Of a stretch of 11,612 bases of DNA, positions 8,701 through 11,612 are shown one piece after another. The stretch comes from an uncultured Bacteroidales bacterium (GTDB taxonomy: Bacteria; Bacteroidota; Bacteroidia; Bacteroidales; Paludibacteraceae). How positions within the stretch are numbered: the first letter of the stretch is position 1; each line of letters starts with the position of its first letter. The position numbers and the translations under genes were made by a program. The notes below the pieces were generated by a model, which was given only the letters and a program-made list of their open reading frames with translations, did no database searches and had not been told where the DNA came from. The stretch spans positions 1-11,612 of the forward strand of contig CALFTM010000066.1 of the NCBI GenBank assembly GCA_937916355.1, given 5' to 3'.

Positions 8701-9859
8701 GAATTTGCTAATCAACGCCATAAAATATTCCTATGAAGGCGGAGAGATTAGGGTTTCCATCCACGAGACCGACGAACAGATAGAGTGGGTCATCTCCGAT
8801 AAGGGCGTGGGAATGTCTTCTGAGCAAATTGAACAACTCGGACATAATAATTATAGTCCGTCAACCTTCGGTACAAAAAATGAAAAAGGTTCGGGCTTAG
8901 GATTTAAAATCTGCACGATCTTTGCAAATATGAACCAAGGTAGGATAGTGGTGGAGAGCGTTGAAGGAGAGGGAACAACCATCACTCTGAAACTTCCGAA
9001 AGGTTCTACTCTGATTGATGATTCATGCGACATCCCGGAATTGGAGATGACCGCAACTGAAACTGATTTTTCCAATCGAGAGAACTCTCCTATGCTTCTC
9101 ATCGCAGATGATAATATTGATATACTCAATTATCTTACGGAGTTGTTGCAACCTCTCTATAAAATTAAATCAGCCAACAATGGTGAAGAGGCTCTTGAAA
9201 TCGCAAAAAGCGAACTTCCAGACCTTATTTTGTCAGATGTGGTGATGCCTAAACTCTCCGGGAAGGAACTTTGTAACATGCTGAAATCGGAAGTCCTCAC
9301 ACAACATATTCCGATAGTCTTGCTCACATCGGAGGATTCTGTAGAGCAACAGGTCGACGGACTGAATTGTGGTGCTGACGACTATATCACCAAACCATTC
9401 AGCAATAATGTCCTTAAAGCTAAAATAGCCTCAATTTTGAAGAACAAGGAGTTGCAACGACTTCACTTGCGTTCTACAATCCTAAAAAATGAGACTGATA
9501 AACCCAAACTCGACCTCCCTCCTAAGGCGGAAGACAGTTTTATTGAACAAATCAATGATGTGATAAAGAATAATATTGCATCTTCTGATTTGACAGTGGA
9601 GTTTTTGGCGACGGAAACAGCCCTTAGCAGAGTGCAGCTCTTCAGAAAAATGAAGGCCATCACAGGATGCTCCCCTTCCGAGTACATCAAAGCAATTCGA
9701 TTGGAATATGCGGCGGAGTTATTGATTCATGGAGACCAAAACATCGCAGAGACCGCTTACATGACGGGCTTCTCTGACCCGAAATATTTCAGTAATTGTT
9801 TTTCTGAAAAATTTGGAATGACACCAAGTCAATGGAGGGGACAATCATCTAAAATGTGA
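5798..9859 (+). CDS. Hybrid two-component system sensor/response regulator (HTCS)
   Basis: A single-polypeptide sensor and transcription factor of the kind that senses glycan fragments in the periplasm and activates polysaccharide-utilisation genes. Order of parts: signal peptide (about 1-26), 14 propeller repeats of the form ED-LWIGT-GL-FD (about 40-690, fitting two seven-bladed propellers), Y_Y_Y domain (about 700-765), membrane helix (about 778-798), coiled coil (799-850), HisKA with phospho-acceptor H858, HATPase (N973, D1001, GSGLG from 1031), receiver domain (D1104/D1105, phospho-acceptor D1147, K1199) and AraC-type DNA-binding domain (about 1255-1350). All catalytic residues are present. 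The H-box reads HDLRNPL rather than the HEFRTPL usual in HTCS. An alternative start, M5 at 5810, gives the same signal peptide. No susC/susD or glycosidase genes lie nearby in the window, so the ligand and regulon are unknown. Confidence 0.97.
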   Translation: MNVSMLRKIIFALILLLSSFLVLQGSSSRFSACRTQSFAPYNIINSIIQDSQSFLWIATENGLFKFNGYEYTHFAQNDSSSNSIPNNNCRKLLEDSQKRIWICTDNGLVFYDHTTNDFKNIEMPELPLYNFLDIYEDLEGGFWTISPENLLHLSSDGKVLEHYVVNNLSCFAFDKKNNVIWLGSESSGLSRFDINSQQFEPIPPALLSSQLEGVKTLNVRSLLTTSDGRLFIGTSDRGLLIVNLQDNSCTTLSSSNHPDAFVSNSVFSLFEDSQKKVWIGTINGKLIEFDLSSNQLSIPSFQGTNEMEEMTISCIMEDANENIWVGTHHYWMFYHDRKSNVFSLFRKQSGALSHNTVTCFAGNSSYVLVGTDGGGLNIYDKRSGKFKTEKKFGKVILDVEKGVKENEFWICTWGNKEKALFKYDPSSNSSVGYSMKENGLPTNMLRDIMVDSNYVWIATDGEGVVRLNTQTGIFDNNKNCRESIFDPLNPQWIKHIMRDGKNRLWVSSSEGIMFFQDNKATKLTIENVSSRFIQNEIKMTIEDSFGDIYVVTSNNGLLKYDEKSKALHSMNEGYNLPNNILSICEDKNHNLWFTSPQEIIKMNRLNGSTSRFNMRNDLNGRTFTTKAMICLDELVFVGSNNGMFVFNPSDVKTNPSNPKIYLDQLYVNGRVQNTHDGNILEKTLAFTDTLTLNHDQNNIILSFFCFQLENSENIKYQYRMEGHDNHWSDASSMRKTSYSNLPPGTYTFQVKTKEINSNSDILSKPLTIVVLPPWWRTWWFTSIAVFCVIALLYLFLYLRERRSRRKQRQLERAVEIRTEQLKAKNEEVNQQKRQLEIQNKQLDEAIDAKNKILSVIAHDLRNPLTAVVGNLSIISAKPQGDDTKHKIEQVYKSAKNLQSQMENLLDWARLQNNNILYSPKDFSLDALTKEVLVLLQDLITGKSLSLVYTDDCKYCTYADHRMVATILRNLLINAIKYSYEGGEIRVSIHETDEQIEWVISDKGVGMSSEQIEQLGHNNYSPSTFGTKNEKGSGLGFKICTIFANMNQGRIVVESVEGEGTTITLKLPKGSTLIDDSCDIPELEMTATETDFSNRENSPMLLIADDNIDILNYLTELLQPLYKIKSANNGEEALEIAKSELPDLILSDVVMPKLSGKELCNMLKSEVLTQHIPIVLLTSEDSVEQQVDGLNCGADDYITKPFSNNVLKAKIASILKNKELQRLHLRSTILKNETDKPKLDLPPKAEDSFIEQINDVIKNNIASSDLTVEFLATETALSRVQLFRKMKAITGCSPSEYIKAIRLEYAAELLIHGDQNIAETAYMTGFSDPKYFSNCFSEKFGMTPSQWRGQSSKM

Positions 9860-10020
9860 TTTTATAACTACTTAAAAGATGCTTCTCAACATCCCCCCGT
9901 CTCGGCACTGAAATTTTCGCCAATCTGGGTGATTTTTACAGCTCTCATAAAATGCGTGGGCGTAATTGAATTATGACGGACAAAATGTTTTTACTCCGTT
10001 GGGGCGAGTTTTGTTGTGCC

Positions 10021-10254
10021 TCATTGCCGAGGGCGGTGCCAATGGCTGATGGAGGAAGTCACTGACTTAGGGTTGAACAAACTCACCTCATCGCTGAGTT
10101 TGTAGCCATCATACCAGCGTTGGAACTCGGCAAAGTCGCATCCATACTGCTCGCAGAGTGCTTTGGTCTCCTCTTCTGTAAAACCGATATGACCTGCAAA
10201 CTGAGCAGAGTCGAGCATGGTATATTCCGTAAACTCGTTCAGTTTTGACTGAAT
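10021..10254 (-). pseudogene. Fragment of AAA-ATPase-like / PD-(D/E)XK family gene
   Basis: The minus-strand frame from 10254 to the TGA at 10021-10023 reads SKLNEFTEYTMLDSAQF, then GFTEEETKALCEQYGCDF, QRWYDGYKL and FNPKSV. These are hallmarks of the middle of the AAA-ATPase-like family (PF09820, usually with a C-terminal PD-(D/E)XK nuclease-like domain), which is widely multiplied in gut Bacteroidetes and Firmicutes. Full proteins are over 500 residues. This piece is about 77 codons: it begins directly after an in-frame TAA with no Walker A region, and after NPKSVTSSI it runs into an unrelated tail and a stop. The first internal ATG (10218) is a conserved internal Met of the family, not a start. 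It is most likely the leftover of a deleted or transposed copy. Confidence 0.8.
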
Positions 10255-10362
10255 TTATGTCGGGACATATAAAATCGAACATTAAATTATCTATGACTAA
10301 TTTATAGAAGTAGAAAAAAATAACGAGACAAATGTACAAAAAAACGGCAGCTTTAAGAAGAT

Positions 10363-10402
10363 AAAAGCGCCAAACTGTTCATTATTGAAGTTTGGCGCTT
10401 TT
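10363..10402. terminator. Strong bidirectional terminator after the right-hand lipoprotein
   Basis: AAAAGCGCCAAAC (10363-10375) and GTTTGGCGCTTTT (10390-10402) form a perfect 13-bp stem, extended to 14 bp by T10376/A10389, with a 12-nt loop. On the minus strand it begins 5 bp after the TAA of the lipoprotein gene and ends in TTTT. On the plus strand the T tract is longer (10399-10404), so it can also stop transcription from the HTCS side. Confidence 0.9.
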
Positions 10403-10407
10403 TTATT

Positions 10408-11244
10408 TTATTCCCACTTTAAAGAGATTGTGTAATCACATTTGTCTTCTTCTTCATCACCATAGGAGACTAAGACTTTGTAACTCTCAACATAACCGTC
10501 TTTGTCAAATTTATAAGAAGAATAATAAGCAGCATCATCATCTCCGTTTTCTAATTTGCTTGGCAAAGAGGTAATCTTAAATCCGAATAGTTCAGGGTTT
10601 GAGAGGTATAATGGATTATTTTCTAATTCTAAATCTTCGAAAATAAACGGAATATACCCTTTGCAAGTTTCTCCGCTGTAAGTGAAACATGCGTAATTGT
10701 TTAAATTTGAAAGTTTGTCGTTATCCCACCCGAAGGTTATGGTGCGAGAATCTTCTCCATCGTCATAAATATATTTAGCAAGTTTGTTATCTTTCATCTC
10801 GAGTTGGAAGTCTGTTGCTCCTTGGTACTTTATTGGTCCGTCACTTCCGTCAGGGCTGTAGTATCCTCTTGAGAAAGATTTTACAAATCCATTTTCAAGA
10901 TTGTGAGTGTAATCATAGTAACTGTAATTTCCGTTAGATTCGCAACTAATAACATCACCGTCCCATTTGAACGTATGTGTTGCTGTTTCTGTTCTATAAT
11001 AATTTTTGTAGGACTCTTCGCAATAAGCAAGTCTGCCTTTGTCGTCATATTTAAGTTTGAAGAGGTGCGTTTCACTGCGAGGTTCCAAGTCATCAGACAC
11101 ATAATCGAGAGTGATATTCATTTCAACAAGTTTTTTTGCTTTGCCTTCGGCTGCAGGTTCTTCATCGTCCTCCTCGCACGCTGTGAAGTTCACGCACATA
11201 AAAACGGCAGCCAAAGCCAAGCCGATTGTTCTAAAAGTTTTCAT
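10408..11244 (-). CDS. Surface-type lipoprotein with YD-like beta repeats (DUF4595-like)
   Basis: A 278-residue lipoprotein. The signal peptide ends in NFTAC with the lipidated Cys at residue 23. The residues after it, CEEDDEEP, are acidic, as in Bacteroidetes lipoprotein export signals that place proteins on the outer face of the outer membrane. The mature part has repeated short beta hairpins of the form aromatic-x-aromatic-D-(x)-G/D-x-L/V: KYDDKGRL (65-72), FKWDGDVI (92-99), HNLENGFV (114-121), QLEMKDNKLAKY (147-158), FGWDNDKL (171-178) and YKFDKDGYV (244-252). This resembles DUF4595-like/RHS-like lipoproteins of Bacteroidales. No catalytic motif is visible and the role is unknown. A terminator lies immediately downstream. 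An unusual leader upstream (11264-11326) may control expression. Confidence 0.85.
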   Translation of the reverse strand: MKTFRTIGLALAAVFMCVNFTACEEDDEEPAAEGKAKKLVEMNITLDYVSDDLEPRSETHLFKLKYDDKGRLAYCEESYKNYYRTETATHTFKWDGDVISCESNGNYSYYDYTHNLENGFVKSFSRGYYSPDGSDGPIKYQGATDFQLEMKDNKLAKYIYDDGEDSRTITFGWDNDKLSNLNNYACFTYSGETCKGYIPFIFEDLELENNPLYLSNPELFGFKITSLPSKLENGDDDAAYYSSYKFDKDGYVESYKVLVSYGDEEEDKCDYTISLKWE

Positions 11245-11263
11245 CTGAATTTAAATTAGTTTT

Positions 11264-11326
11264 GGAGGTCCTGCTAATTTTTATATTCATCAGCAAGTAG
11301 CCTGAACCTCCTTTAAGGCTACCTCC
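11264..11326 (-). promoter_or_regulatory. Candidate structured RNA leader (three-way junction)
   Basis: In the 5' UTR of the lipoprotein gene the minus-strand RNA can fold into three stems with almost no unpaired bases between them. P1 is GGAGGU (11321-11326) with ACCUCC (11264-11269). P2 is GUAGCC (11317-11322) with GGCUAC (11297-11302). P3 is CUUGCUGAU (11289-11297) with AUUAGCAGG (11270-11278), 9 bp including two G-U pairs. P1 and P2 share two bases, so one or the other shortens. The P2 loop holds a second GGAGGUUC (11304-11311) able to pair over 8 bp with GGACCUCC (11264-11271), which would replace P1 and open P3. The fold ends 19 nt before the ATG. I do not recognise it as a known riboswitch class. 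Confidence 0.45.
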
Positions 11327-11344
11327 GATGTTCTTTTATTGCTG

Positions 11345-11352
11345 CAAAATTA
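11345..11352 (-). promoter_or_regulatory. Candidate -7 box for the right-hand lipoprotein gene
   Basis: The minus strand reads TAATTTTG, matching TAnnTTTG. A weak -33-like TTG (11375-11377) lies about 22 nt upstream, slightly beyond the usual spacing. Transcription would begin near 11338-11340, about 12 nt before the foldable leader, giving a 5' UTR of roughly 95 nt. Confidence 0.5.
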
Positions 11353-11568
11353 ATAAAACTTTTTTTTGTAATTGCAATAAATTTTGATATTTGTTCTGTT
11401 GTGGGGGGGGGGTAATGCGTTGAAAATCAGCAGATTAAATTTTCAACACGCTTGCAGATGCCCTGCGTGAGTTTGGTCTTTTTTTTTTCATTTGTTCGTT
11501 GCGTTTTGTATGGAATTAAAAAAACAATTATTAGTGTCCGATAAAACTTTAAGCAATAAAAAAAAATT
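11353..11568. other. Non-coding stretch with homopolymer runs and small hairpins
   Basis: No gene was found here. It holds a run of ten G (11403-11412), an inverted repeat TTGAAAAT/ATTTTCAA (11420-11427 and 11439-11446), an adjacent CACGC/GCGTG hairpin (11447-11451 and 11465-11469), a run of ten T (11479-11488) and a run of nine A (11558-11566). A GATATTTG box (11386-11393, 7 of 8 matches to the -7 consensus) lies just left of the G run on the plus strand. Confidence 0.6.
11420..11446. repeat. Inverted repeat TTGAAAAT/ATTTTCAA
   Basis: A perfect 8-bp inverted repeat with an 11-nt loop. It can extend by GCG/CGC with a 2-nt bulge and sits directly beside the CACGC/GCGTG hairpin. It could be part of a small RNA, a terminator relic or a protein-binding site. 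Confidence 0.5.
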
Positions 11569-11604
11569 AGGACTGAATCTGACTTGCAAGATTCAGTCCT
11601 TTTT
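11558..11604. terminator. Intrinsic terminator, probably for a minus-strand gene beyond the right edge
   Basis: AGGACTGAATCT (11569-11580) and AGATTCAGTCCT (11589-11600) form a perfect 12-bp stem with an 8-nt loop. On the minus strand it is followed by AA and nine T residues (plus-strand A run 11558-11566), a strong terminator for a transcript entering from the right. On the plus strand only TTTTT follows, so weaker activity is possible that way. Confidence 0.85.
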
Positions 11605-11612
11605 GGTTATCT

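Larger units (their letters stand above)
9860..10407. other. Gene-poor stretch with relic sequence
   Basis: No intact gene was found in these 548 bp. There is no clear terminator directly after the HTCS stop. From about 9890 to 10015 the sequence is relatively G+C-rich, with only short broken frames. On the minus strand there is a readable stretch (around MRAVKITQIGENFS, near 9900-9960) that I cannot assign. This is followed by a decayed AAA-ATPase-like fragment (10021-10254), an A+T-rich spacer, and the terminator at 10363-10402. Confidence 0.7.

Noticed and set aside
10109..10339. 76-codon minus-strand open frame
   Set aside because: It overlaps the ATPase relic in another frame and has no motif; the relic frame carries the recognisable homology.
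10392..10574. Plus-strand open frame antisense to the right-hand lipoprotein
   Set aside because: It starts in the terminator arm and its His/Leu-rich translation is an artefact of the lipoprotein's acidic, Tyr-rich codons.
1..11612. tRNA, rRNA or CRISPR array
   Set aside because: No cloverleaf with CCA-side features, no rRNA-like conserved segments and no regularly spaced repeats were seen on either strand.

Overview
Most of this window looks like a Bacteroidales chromosome (Bacteroides/Prevotella-like). Three things support that: a 1353-residue hybrid two-component system (HTCS) with a periplasmic propeller, SPII lipoproteins of Bacteroidetes type, and matches to the Bacteroidetes -7 promoter box (TAnnTTTG) upstream of several genes. 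The first 723 bases look different. They are more A+T-rich, they encode a Clostridia-like lipid kinase whose ten arginines are all AGA, and the match to that family stops exactly where the start codon should be. That points to a chimeric join or a transferred fragment.

Layout: (1) 1-726, minus strand: a diacylglycerol kinase-family gene, cut by the window edge and lacking a start codon. (2) 764-2678, plus strand: a family 2 glycosyltransferase followed by a lipoprotein with a metzincin-like zinc-protease motif and a probable C-terminal beta-sandwich. (3) 2683-5600, minus strand: a membrane-anchored metallophosphoesterase downstream of glnS (glutaminyl-tRNA synthetase), separated by a clear intrinsic terminator. 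(4) 5798-9859, plus strand: the HTCS sensor/regulator, divergent from glnS across a 197-bp region with candidate promoters and a TTTGTAC direct repeat. (5) 9860-10407: a gene-poor stretch holding a decayed fragment of an AAA-ATPase-like (PF09820-type) gene and ending in a bidirectional terminator. (6) 10408-11244, minus strand: a surface-type lipoprotein with YD-like beta repeats, preceded by a short leader that can fold into a compact three-way junction. (7) 11353-11612: non-coding sequence with homopolymer runs, two small hairpins, and a strong terminator that probably belongs to a gene entering from the right.

The genes do not form one obvious pathway. glnS is housekeeping. The HTCS would normally control a polysaccharide-utilisation locus, but no susC/susD or glycoside hydrolase lies in the window. 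The most unusual signals are the possible structured RNA leader upstream of the right-hand lipoprotein, the broken left-hand junction, and the atypical kinase H-box in the HTCS.
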